This document shows, in pieces, positions 1 through 6,505 of a stretch of DNA of 7,223 nt. The position numbers and the translations under genes were made by a program. Position 1 is the stretch's first letter. Each line of letters opens with the position of its first letter. Origin of the DNA: Verrucomicrobiota bacterium. GTDB lineage: Bacteria > Verrucomicrobiota > Verrucomicrobiia > Opitutales > Opitutaceae. The notes under the pieces were generated by a model. The model was given only the letters and a program-made list of their open reading frames with translations. It was not told the DNA's origin and searched no databases. The stretch spans positions 1-7,223 of the forward strand of contig JAEWIY010000036.1 in NCBI GenBank assembly GCA_023386835.1, given 5' to 3'.

Positions 1-63
1 CCGGGGCGGGGCCCCCAGGCCAGGGCGGGGCCCGCCCGGCGGGGGGGGCCCCCGGGGGGGCCA
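1..63. other. Extreme G/C low-complexity edge, possible sequence artefact
   Basis: The first 60 bases contain only two A and no T, and are built of C and G runs up to eight long. In the frame of the HDOD gene they read as a Pro/Gly/Arg-only tail directly after well-behaved coding sequence ending near LVARAALAW. This could be a true low-complexity tail, but it is also what an error-rich contig end looks like. The distal reading frame of the HDOD gene should not be trusted here. Confidence 0.5.
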
Positions 64-1560
64 CGCCAGCGCGGCGCGGGCGACGAGCGCCAGCATCTTA
101 CGCAACAGGGCCAGTCGGTCGGCGGGGAGTTGCACGGGGTGCGGGGCTTTCCAGCCGCCCAGGATGACGCCGTGCACGCGGCCTTGGTGATGAACCGGCA
201 GCAGCACGAAAGACTTTGGGGCGGCTGCGTCGCGCAACCAGACAGGCAGGTGCGCCTGCAGCTTGGCATCGGTCGCGTCGCGCACGACCACGTTCTCCAG
301 CCGGGCGTGGCACAGCAGAAACACGTTTCGCTCGTGGCGACGGAAGAGAATCTTACCGCGCAATGCGGTGGCGAGCTGGCCGTGCCCGTAATCGAGCACG
401 AACTCTCCGCTGATGGCGTCGAGCACGCAGTAGAAGCACTCGTCGAGTGCGAGGGCGGCGTGCATCGCATCGATCGCCAGCGGAACTGCATCGGTGCGGT
501 AGGCGTTGCGTTGCAGGAGATCGCACGCCTCCTCCATCGTGCTGACTTTCGGTGCTGCCGCGGTCGGCTTGATCCGGTTCGCCGGAACGGCGAAGGACGT
601 CGGCGGACGCGCGGGCAGGTCGTGTCCTTTGACGCGGCGGCGGAGGCGTTCGAGTCCGTAACGGTCGAGCGAGTCGCCGCCGGCGCTTTGAGCGATTTTC
701 CGGAGTTGCGCCTCGGTCTTGCTCAACAACTCCGGAAACAACTCGGACAGCGCAGGGATCTCCGCGCTGTAGCGGTGCATCAACTCCGTGCTGGCGACGC
801 CGAAGGAGCCCGCGTCGTATTTCGGATCGAGAACGAGTTCACTCAGCCGCAGCGAGAAACGGGCGAGGTGCGCGAGACGGCGTTCAGCCCAGGCAGCCTG
901 TTCCAACTTCTCGGGCGGCAGGTGGCCGATGGCGTGCAGAATCGACTCCGGCAGCGCGGTCGATTTGAGCAGTTCGTATCCGAGCTCCAACGGGGTGAGG
1001 CCAAAAACTTCGCGGTACGCTTCGTCGTCGTTGCCGTCGCGCTCGGCGAGTTGGCGCGCGGAGACGAACTCCGTCGTCATGAACGTACCGAGCACCAGCC
1101 GGCCAAAATTCCTCAACGCCGCGCAGACAAACGCCTGTTCCGGGTCCACGAGCGCCATGTGTTCGGCCGCCACCTGCGCGATGAGCCCGCTGCACAGCGA
1201 GATGGCGGCCATCTCGCGCTGCTCCGTCGGTGTGGAGGCGCGGCCGGCGTGCTCCATCAGGAGCAGTGACATCGCCAATCGCCGAACCTTCGCGAAGCCG
1301 AGGACGTGGATGGCTTGCGAGACGCTGGCGATCTTCACCCCGGACGGATTGTAGCCGAGCGTATTGGCGGCGGCGATGACCTTCACCAGCACGGTCGAAT
1401 CCTGCTGGATCAACTCGGCGAGTTCGGCGACAGAGACGGCGCTTTCGTTTTGCGCCATCGTCTGAATTACCCGCAGCAACTCCGGCATCGACGCCCCCCG
1501 ACCGGACTGAAGGGCGGCGGAGATGTTCTCGATGGTCTTAACTGCCAGGGGACTGCTCAA
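1..1560 (-). CDS. HDOD-domain protein with C-terminal GAF-like region (3' end outside window)
   Basis: The frame is open for 520 codons and leaves the window without a stop, so the C-terminus is missing. Residues about 25-230 match an HDOD domain: an all-helical start with MPELLRVIQTMAQNES, the IQQDSTVLVKVIAAAN stretch, SQAIHVLGFAKVRRLAMSLL, and the diagnostic ALRNFGRLVLG near residues 148-157. HDOD domains are catalytically dead relatives of HD phosphohydrolases that act in bacterial signalling as protein-interaction modules. A basic linker follows (RYGLERLRRRVKGHD), then residues about 341-500 look like a GAF-type sensor fold (DAMHAALALDECFYCVLDA, then LLPVHHQGRVHGVILGGW). The start is uncertain. 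No ATG lies between the upstream in-frame stop and ATG 1488, yet SPLAVKTIENISAALQSG before that ATG looks like real coding, so I chose TTG 1560. It begins 28 bp after mobA, in the same direction, and may be co-transcribed with it. The specific signal and partner are unknown. Confidence 0.82.
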   Translation of the reverse strand, partial: MSSPLAVKTIENISAALQSGRGASMPELLRVIQTMAQNESAVSVAELAELIQQDSTVLVKVIAAANTLGYNPSGVKIASVSQAIHVLGFAKVRRLAMSLLLMEHAGRASTPTEQREMAAISLCSGLIAQVAAEHMALVDPEQAFVCAALRNFGRLVLGTFMTTEFVSARQLAERDGNDDEAYREVFGLTPLELGYELLKSTALPESILHAIGHLPPEKLEQAAWAERRLAHLARFSLRLSELVLDPKYDAGSFGVASTELMHRYSAEIPALSELFPELLSKTEAQLRKIAQSAGGDSLDRYGLERLRRRVKGHDLPARPPTSFAVPANRIKPTAAAPKVSTMEEACDLLQRNAYRTDAVPLAIDAMHAALALDECFYCVLDAISGEFVLDYGHGQLATALRGKILFRRHERNVFLLCHARLENVVVRDATDAKLQAHLPVWLRDAAAPKSFVLLPVHHQGRVHGVILGGWKAPHPVQLPADRLALLRKMLALVARAALAWPPRGPPPPGGPRPGLGAPPR

Positions 1561-1588
1561 ACCAGAGATATAGTCGGCGCATTTGCGT

Positions 1589-2263
1589 TTAGCTTGAGGG
1601 TTTTCCCTGATGCGTGCTGGTGCCTTTGCTGCAGGGACTTAAGTAGTCCTGGCTCGGTTTCTCCCAGTCTGGCCCCATGGCCAGGGACCCGTTCGGCAGG
1701 TCGTTGGGCTCGTTCCAGTTGGTGAAAGGCCCGGGGATCTCGAAGGGCAGCGCGGCCACCTCTCCTTGCTGAAACAACTCCTGTACCCACTCGGTCAGGC
1801 GAAGCCGGCCCGCCTGCAGCGCGGCCTCGGCGCGCGGTCGAATGGAACGTGGATACACGGCCGCCAGTGGCTGCACCTGCCCGTCCACCCGTGGGACCAC
1901 GCCACCGGGTTGCGAGAGCAGTCTTTCCAGGACGTCGCGCGTCAGCAGCGGCAGGTCGACCGCGACGACGAGCAGCCGGGGCGCGGTGGTGACGCGCAAG
2001 GTGGCAACGATGCCGCCAAGCGGACCGGCGGTGCCGTCATCGTTCACCCGCTGCGCGGCCGTACGCAGGCGGGGCAGCGTTTGTCCCAGGCGGGCGGATA
2101 CAAAGAGCTCGGTCGGTCCCAGCGCATCCAGCAACGCGAGTTGTCGATCGAGCAGCGTGCGTCCGTCGGGCAGCGTCAGAGAGGCCTTGTCGCGTCCCAT
2201 CCGCCGCGACCGGCCGCCAGCCAGCACGACTGCGGCAAACGGGGCGCGCGGCGGAGAGTTCAT
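1589..2263 (-). CDS. mobA: MobA, molybdenum cofactor guanylyltransferase
   Basis: MobA transfers GMP from GTP to Mo-molybdopterin in the cytoplasm, giving the (bis-)MGD cofactor that DMSO-reductase-family enzymes such as formate dehydrogenases need. The 224-residue product has the nucleotide-binding signature LAGGRSRRMGRDKA at residues 14-27, DDGTAGPLGGI at 75-85, the metal-binding strand VAVDLPLL at 100-107 (typically A-C-D-M-P), and NWNEPNDL at 182-189, matching the family's N-x-N-T-P-x-D-L. The fold appears complete by about residue 190, in line with the E. coli protein of 194 residues. The last ~34 residues are an unmatched polar tail. Its ATG overlaps the fdhD stop in an ATGA and has no convincing Shine-Dalgarno sequence, so it is probably translated by coupling. 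Its place right after an FDH-like gene and fdhD suggests a dedicated cofactor supply. Confidence 0.93.
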   Translation of the reverse strand: MNSPPRAPFAAVVLAGGRSRRMGRDKASLTLPDGRTLLDRQLALLDALGPTELFVSARLGQTLPRLRTAAQRVNDDGTAGPLGGIVATLRVTTAPRLLVVAVDLPLLTRDVLERLLSQPGGVVPRVDGQVQPLAAVYPRSIRPRAEAALQAGRLRLTEWVQELFQQGEVAALPFEIPGPFTNWNEPNDLPNGSLAMGPDWEKPSQDYLSPCSKGTSTHQGKPSS

Positions 2264-3075
2264 GACGCGACGTGACCCGTGTACACATTGAGCCGCCCCG
2301 GCCGCAAGAACCCGACGAGCGTCTGTCCGCTGCGGCGGGCGAGGTCGACGGCGAGACTGGTCGGCGCGGAGACGCCGGCGATCACACTGAGCCGTGCCGC
2401 GAGCGCCTTTTGCACGATTTCAAACGAGATCCGACCACTGACCAGCAGCCCGGTGGCCGCCGACGGTGCGCTGCGGTCGCGGCGCAGGAGAACGTGGCCG
2501 AGAACCTTGTCGACGGCGTTGTGGCGCCCGACGTCCTCGCGCACCACCAGCAGGTGGCCGACGTCGTCGAAAAGCGCCGCCGCGTGCAGACCACCGGTTT
2601 GGGAGAAGGCGGGTTGCTGCGTTTGCAGCTGCTCCGGCAGCCCGAGCAACATTGCCCGGTTGGGAGTGGCGCTGGCGTCAAGAGCGGGGAAGCGTTGTTC
2701 AATCGCTTTGAGGGTCGCCTTGCCGCACAGCCCACAACTGCTCGCGCTGAACACGTGGCGGGTCAGTTGCGCGAAATCCACTGCCCCGGGCCGGCGTAGC
2801 AGCACATCCACGATGTTCCCCGTCTGATCCGTCGTGGCGGCACACTGGCTGATCTCCAACACGTCGCCGGCATGGGTGATCACACCCTCGGTCAGCAGAA
2901 ACCCGGCGGCCAGTTCCTCGTCGTGACCCGGCGTGCGCATGGTCACCGCGACCGAACGGCCTTCGACCCGAATCTCCAGCGGCTCCTCGATGGCGAGCGC
3001 GTCGTCGCCGCTGGCTGGCGCCCGGCCGGCCACGTGCCGGGAAATTGGATACGAGGTGAAGGCGGGCCGGTTCAT
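2260..3075 (-). CDS. fdhD: FdhD, formate dehydrogenase accessory sulfurtransferase
   Basis: FdhD takes sulfur from the cysteine desulfurase IscS and passes it to the bis-MGD cofactor, supplying the sulfido ligand needed for formate dehydrogenase activity; it binds the cofactor and acts as a chaperone. At 271 residues it is close to E. coli FdhD (277). Visible signatures are EEPLEIRVEG at 30-39, HDEELAAGFLLTEG at 51-64, the CxxC loop in SSCGLCGK with C114 and C117, FSQTGGLHAAAL at 157-168, VREDVGRHNAVDKVLG at 178-193, SGRISFEIVQKA at 213-224 and APTSLAVDLA at 237-246. All expected blocks are present, so the protein should be functional. It overlaps the upstream FDH-like gene by ATGA (3072-3075) and the downstream mobA by ATGA (2260-2263), with no clear Shine-Dalgarno at its own start. 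This position points to the 752-residue protein as its client. Confidence 0.96.
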   Translation of the reverse strand: MNRPAFTSYPISRHVAGRAPASGDDALAIEEPLEIRVEGRSVAVTMRTPGHDEELAAGFLLTEGVITHAGDVLEISQCAATTDQTGNIVDVLLRRPGAVDFAQLTRHVFSASSCGLCGKATLKAIEQRFPALDASATPNRAMLLGLPEQLQTQQPAFSQTGGLHAAALFDDVGHLLVVREDVGRHNAVDKVLGHVLLRRDRSAPSAATGLLVSGRISFEIVQKALAARLSVIAGVSAPTSLAVDLARRSGQTLVGFLRPGRLNVYTGHVAS

Positions 3076-5330
3076 CGGGACGCGGCCATCGCCGGCTCCG
3101 GGGCGGTGAGCCGCTCGATCCGCACCAGCGCGTTGTAGTCGGGGGCGCCGCCGTCCTTCGAGACAACGCCGCGGCGGATCAGGTGATTGCCCTCCGGCCA
3201 GTGGATCTGGAGATTGCCAGGCGCGAGTGGAGCCAGCTGAACGCGGGCTTCATAGCGGCCGAGGTCGTTTACGAGGGCAACGCGATCGCCGGACTTGAGG
3301 TGCAGCACGCTGGCGTCGTCCGCGTTCATCAGCACGGCGTCACGCGGGGCGCCGTTGAGCGGGTCGACTTCGGCATAGATCAGCGTGTTGAACTGCTTGC
3401 CGCGGCGCGTGCTGACGTGAAACACGCCCGGTTCGCGCGGTGTGAGATCCGGCAGCGGCACGGTCGCCAGGTGAGCGCGACCGTCAGCAGTTGGGCACAC
3501 GCCGCCCGGGCAGAGGTGCGGTCCACCGTACTGGAAGGCGTCGCCCGTCTTGGCCAGGTTCTGCACGCCATCGTAGAGCGGAACGACGCGTGCGATTTCC
3601 TCCCGCACCTCCTGGCCCGTCGCGCAACCAAATGTGTCCGCCCGTTCTGGATACGCGGCCAGTGCGACGTCGCGCAGGATCTTCCATTCCGCCCGCGCTT
3701 CGCCCACCTGGCGGGGGATTTCGGGCGTGAACATCACGCGCCGCTCGGTGCTCGTTTCCGTGCCGCCGTCGTCCTGTTCGTAGCGGGTCTTGGCGGGCAG
3801 CAGGAGAACCTCGTCCCCCGGTTCGAGCAGCATCTGGTCGGTGACAATGATGTCCTGGTGCACCCGCAAGGGCACGCGCTGCAGCGATGCCGCGACGTGT
3901 TCGGGGTCGGGCATCGTACGCAGCAGGTTGCCGCCGATGAGGTAAAATATGTCGAGCTCCCGTCGATGCGCGGCTTCCAGCATTTCAGTCGTCGAATAGC
4001 CGGGCTTCGACGGGATCGGGAAACCGTATTGCGCGGCCAGCGCTTCGGCATTCGCGGCGTTGACCGCTTTGCCGCCGGGAAACGCCGTGGCGTACGCGCC
4101 CATCTCGGCGCCGCCCTGGACGGAGGAGTGCCCGCGAATCGGCATGACGCCACAGTGATCGCGGCCGAGCCAGCCGCGCGCGAGCGCGAGGTTGAGGACC
4201 ATCCGGACACCGTCCGCGCCCCATGGATGTTGCGTGATGCCCATGCTCCAGACGACGACACCGGTGCGCGCGCCGGCCATGAGTTGCGCGAAGTCTTCCA
4301 TGCTCGCGCGCGGCAAACCCGCGGATTTCTCCAGTTCGGCCCAGTCGAGCGCGCGGACGCGGGCGATCAGTTCCGACCAGCCGACCGTGTGGTCGTTGAG
4401 GAACGCCTGATCGGTGCCGCCGATCGCGTCGAGGTGTTTGAGTGCGCCGTACAGGAATGCGATGTCGCCACCCTGGGCGACCGGGTACCAGTGATCGGCG
4501 ATGTCGGTGCCGAAGAGCGCGCTCTTGGTGGTGGAGGGCACCCAGTACCGCTGCATGCCCGGCTCGAGGTAGGGATTGACCAGCACGACCTTGGTGCCGG
4601 CCTCCTTGGCCAGGTGTAGGTATTTGGTGGAGACAGGCTGGTCGTTGGCGGGGTTGGAGCCGAAGAAGACGATGACGTCGGTGCCGATCCAGTCGCGGTA
4701 GCTGCAGGTCGAGGCCGAGACGCCGAGGGTGTCCTTCATTGCCGCGGTGGACGGCGAGTGGCAGAGGCGGGCGGCGTTATCGACGTGATTGGTGCCGAGG
4801 AAACGGGCGGCCTTTTGCGCGAGGTAATACACTTCGTTGGTCACCCCGCGCGCCGTGACGAAGAACGCCAGTCGATCCGGTGAGCTGGCGCGGATCCTCC
4901 GGGCGATGCTGTCGAGCGCCTCCTCCCACGAGATACGCGTGAAGCCGGGCTCACCGCGCCGCCGGCGCATGGGGTGCGCCAGCCGTCCCAAGGCACGCAG
5001 CTCGCGGTTGTCGCGCTTTTCCCAGCCGCGCACGTCGACCAGCGCATCGGGGGCAAGCGCCGGCATGGTGTTCAGGCGCAGCAGATTCAGCCGCGTCATG
5101 CACAGGTGCACGCCGTCGATCGTCCAATCGTGCAGGCCCGCCACGCCGAGCGCGCAACCGTCGCAGACGCCGCGCGACAGGACCTTCCAGGCGTAAGGCA
5201 GGTTGTCGCGGTTTTGCCACGCCACCCGCAGCATGTCGCGGAAGTGTTTTGGTTTGGTCTGGCCGAGGCCAAACGGGGAGTAGCGGCGCCAGCCGACGCC
5301 GGCGGCCGGGGGCACACGATGGGCGGTCAT
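3072..5330 (-). CDS. FdhF/YdeP-family molybdopterin oxidoreductase (formate-dehydrogenase-like alpha subunit)
   Basis: This 752-residue protein belongs to the DMSO-reductase superfamily branch usually named FdhF/YdeP or 'oxidoreductase alpha (molybdopterin) subunit'. The N-terminus has RYSPFGLGQTKPKHF (16-30) and a cysteine motif C56-x2-C59-x17-C77 rather than the classical FDH four-cysteine [4Fe-4S] pattern. The catalytic domain follows. RLCHSPS puts C190 and H191 where E. coli FDH-H has Sec140-His141, and IRGHSSVQGGAEMG puts R399 where FDH-H has Arg333. The C-terminal molybdopterin-dinucleotide-binding domain runs from about 635 to 740 (FNTLIYAEVDPLNG at 647-660, IHWPEGNHLI at 709-718). No Tat or Sec signal is visible, so it is probably cytoplasmic. 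Adjacent fdhD and mobA support a sulfurated bis-MGD enzyme. The substrate is unproven: formate oxidation or CO2 reduction is suggested by the residues, while YdeP itself has been linked to acid resistance. No electron-transfer subunit is encoded nearby. No good Shine-Dalgarno precedes the ATG. Confidence 0.92.
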   Translation of the reverse strand: MTAHRVPPAAGVGWRRYSPFGLGQTKPKHFRDMLRVAWQNRDNLPYAWKVLSRGVCDGCALGVAGLHDWTIDGVHLCMTRLNLLRLNTMPALAPDALVDVRGWEKRDNRELRALGRLAHPMRRRRGEPGFTRISWEEALDSIARRIRASSPDRLAFFVTARGVTNEVYYLAQKAARFLGTNHVDNAARLCHSPSTAAMKDTLGVSASTCSYRDWIGTDVIVFFGSNPANDQPVSTKYLHLAKEAGTKVVLVNPYLEPGMQRYWVPSTTKSALFGTDIADHWYPVAQGGDIAFLYGALKHLDAIGGTDQAFLNDHTVGWSELIARVRALDWAELEKSAGLPRASMEDFAQLMAGARTGVVVWSMGITQHPWGADGVRMVLNLALARGWLGRDHCGVMPIRGHSSVQGGAEMGAYATAFPGGKAVNAANAEALAAQYGFPIPSKPGYSTTEMLEAAHRRELDIFYLIGGNLLRTMPDPEHVAASLQRVPLRVHQDIIVTDQMLLEPGDEVLLLPAKTRYEQDDGGTETSTERRVMFTPEIPRQVGEARAEWKILRDVALAAYPERADTFGCATGQEVREEIARVVPLYDGVQNLAKTGDAFQYGGPHLCPGGVCPTADGRAHLATVPLPDLTPREPGVFHVSTRRGKQFNTLIYAEVDPLNGAPRDAVLMNADDASVLHLKSGDRVALVNDLGRYEARVQLAPLAPGNLQIHWPEGNHLIRRGVVSKDGGAPDYNALVRIERLTAPEPAMAASR

Positions 5331-5607
5331 CGGTGCGGAGGTTGTGAGGCCGCCGCGTCAGGGCAAGGCGGCGGTAGGCTTTAGGCGGTAGGCGGTAGGC
5401 TTTAGGCGGTCGGCGGTAGGCGTTAGGCGGTAGGCTGTAGGCGTTAAGCTTTAAGCTTAAGGCTCTGGGCTTAGCGGTTGTTGTTTAGGGGACGGGCGAG
5501 GCGATGGGGTCCAGGCGTTCGACGCAGCGATCCGCTGGGCGGGGAGGGGGCGCGTCCGGCGCGGGCGGCTCTTGGGGGTTTGAGTCGGGTCACGGCCGTA
5601 CGGCGGT
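5331..5607. other. Intergenic spacer upstream of the FDH-like operon
   Basis: This 277-bp gap is the longest in the window and must contain the promoter of the fdh-like/fdhD/mobA operon if that operon has its own. Besides the heptamer array it has a short perfect palindrome, GCCGTACGGC (5595-5604), just past the kinase-like stop, and a small inverted repeat CAGCG-ATC-CGCTG (5525-5537). I could not find a convincing -35/-10 pair or a terminator with a T-run on the minus strand. Confidence 0.5.
5370..5474. repeat. Degenerate 7-bp tandem repeat array, 15 units
   Basis: Fifteen consecutive heptamers can be read without a gap, with consensus GGCGGTA and common variants GGCTTTA, GGCGTTA and GGCTGTA. 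Positions 2-3 are GC in every unit and position 6 is T in almost all, so variation is concentrated at positions 4-5. The last four units decay (AGCTTTA, AGCTTAA, GGCTCTG, GGCTTAG) and form an AT-richer patch holding two AAGCTT sites (5446-5451 and 5453-5458). The array lies 40 bp upstream of the FDH-like start codon and downstream of the kinase-like gene. It has no evident coding role. It may have arisen by slippage, or serve as a regulatory or intergenic repeat family; the sequence alone does not decide. Confidence 0.85.
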
Positions 5608-6357
5608 TTAGGCGTGGGCGGGGAGGTGTAGGCCGATGGAGCTGACGGACGGGCCGGTGGGCTCGCGGTTGGCGAGCAGGCTGGTGATGAGCCGGCTCGC
5701 CTCCGGCAACGGGATGCGATCGGTGTTGAGGATCAGGTCGTACGCGATGGGGTCATCCACCTCCCGATTGAAAACGGCGCGCACGTGACGGCGCCGAGCG
5801 AGGTCGGAGCGGGCGTTGCGGTTGCGGGCCTCGTCGAGTTCGAGCTGTTGCAGGCGCGCGACATGAACGGCGCGGTTAACGGGTGAGCCGACCAGCCGGA
5901 CGTGCACGCCGCCGGGCAATCCGGCGGTGGCGAAGTTCGAACCGCGGCCGATGAGGATGCAGTGGCCGAGGCGGCCGAGCTGCCGGATGAGCTCGTTCGT
6001 TTTCTGCGTCAGCTCCCAAAGGCTGGGGTGCAGGCCCACGATCTCGCCAACGGACGCCGACCATTCCGAGACGTCGTCTTCGGGCAGGAAACGGGCGAGG
6101 GTGACGGAGTAGTGGTTGGCCTCGAGCATCGCTTCGACCAGGTTGCCGTCGAATACGGTCCACGGCGGTTCGTCGGAGCGCAGCTCAGCGTTGAGCTGGT
6201 CGGCGAGGATGCGGGCGAGGCTGGAGGCGCCAGCTCCAGCTTCACGGGATAGCGTTACAAAGGGCAGGCGGGCGGGCGAAGTCGCCCCGGGGCCGGAACG
6301 TGCCAGATGAACATTCAGGTACGCCTCGGCTTTTTCGAGCGTCGGTGAGGCATGCAT
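5608..6357 (-). CDS. Cytidylate-kinase-like family protein
   Basis: This 249-residue protein resembles the Cytidylate_kin2 (cytidylate-kinase-like, AAA) family, whose members have a kinase-like P-loop fold but mostly unproven activity. Signatures, counted from the chosen start, are TLSREAGAGASSLARILA (35-52, the family's modified P-loop, which lacks the Walker A lysine), a 'WTVFDGNLVEAML' segment at 66-78, LIGRGSNFAT (135-144), an arginine-rich stretch SDLARRRHVRAVF (184-196), and DPIAYDLILNTDRI (202-215). These follow the family's ISRxxGSGG, VGRG and YDLxLNT blocks. An in-frame GTG at 6396 would add 13 residues, but family members as I recall them begin near the EKAEAYL segment, so I prefer ATG 6357; neither start has a clear Shine-Dalgarno. 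It is separated from the FDH-like operon by the heptamer array and from the VOC gene by about 150 bp. Substrate unknown: CMP phosphorylation should not be assumed. Confidence 0.8.
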   Translation of the reverse strand: MHASPTLEKAEAYLNVHLARSGPGATSPARLPFVTLSREAGAGASSLARILADQLNAELRSDEPPWTVFDGNLVEAMLEANHYSVTLARFLPEDDVSEWSASVGEIVGLHPSLWELTQKTNELIRQLGRLGHCILIGRGSNFATAGLPGGVHVRLVGSPVNRAVHVARLQQLELDEARNRNARSDLARRRHVRAVFNREVDDPIAYDLILNTDRIPLPEASRLITSLLANREPTGPSVSSIGLHLPAHA

Positions 6358-6505
6358 GACGAACGGGGTTTTGCCCGCAGGATAATGCTTCCGCACCGCG
6401 GGGGAAGTGCGATCGGCACTTTGGCGTGGTCAGCAGCCGCGCTGTTGTGGGGCTGAAGCGGAGTCGGCGGCAGCGGACGCGAGGCTGGGGGCGAGCCGAC
6501 GCGAT
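6358..6505. other. Intergenic region between VOC and kinase-like genes
   Basis: About 148 bp with no supported gene. It carries the AAGTGC/GCACTT dyad and an AT-richer patch (GCATTATCC on the minus strand, near 6380-6388) that could hold a weak -10 element, but no matching -35 at a proper distance was found. No T-rich terminator follows the VOC stop. Confidence 0.35.
6405..6421. promoter_or_regulatory. Inverted repeat upstream of kinase-like gene, possible operator
   Basis: AAGTGC-GATCG-GCACTT forms 6-bp arms around a 5-bp centre, about 50 bp upstream of ATG 6357 and just upstream of the alternative GTG 6396. Its position would suit a repressor site or a 5' hairpin. There is no second copy in the window and no regulator gene adjacent, so the role is a guess. 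Confidence 0.25.

Noticed and set aside
130..1269. Long plus-strand open frame (379 codons) opposite the HDOD gene
   Set aside because: Composition is Arg/Gln/Val-rich without domain logic; the minus strand in the same interval gives a clean HDOD/GAF-like protein. High GC makes long antisense frames common.
1766..2799. Plus-strand frames opposite mobA and fdhD
   Set aside because: Shadows of well-supported minus-strand genes; no family motif or ribosome-binding site seen.
3183..4619. Long plus-strand open frame (478 codons) opposite the FDH-like gene
   Set aside because: It mirrors the codon positions of the minus-strand molybdoenzyme, is His/Arg/Ala-rich and has no recognisable motif; the minus strand carries unambiguous family signatures throughout.
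4703..4766. Selenocysteine insertion in the FDH-like gene
   Set aside because: The active-site codon in RLCHSPS encodes Cys, not TGA, and there is no in-frame stop in the gene.
5370..5474. CRISPR array or telomere-like repeat
   Set aside because: Units are 7 bp and directly adjacent with no spacers, and there are no cas genes. Resemblance to plant-type TTTAGGG telomere repeats is superficial in a bacterial gene-dense context.
5595..5604. GCCGTACGGC palindrome as terminator of the kinase-like gene
   Set aside because: The 10-bp palindrome has no loop room for a full hairpin and no following T-run; such short palindromes are expected by chance in GC-rich DNA.
5608..6357. Housekeeping cytidylate kinase (cmk)
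   Set aside because: No Walker A lysine, divergent sequence and no cmk-type neighbours; the match is to the cytidylate-kinase-like family instead.
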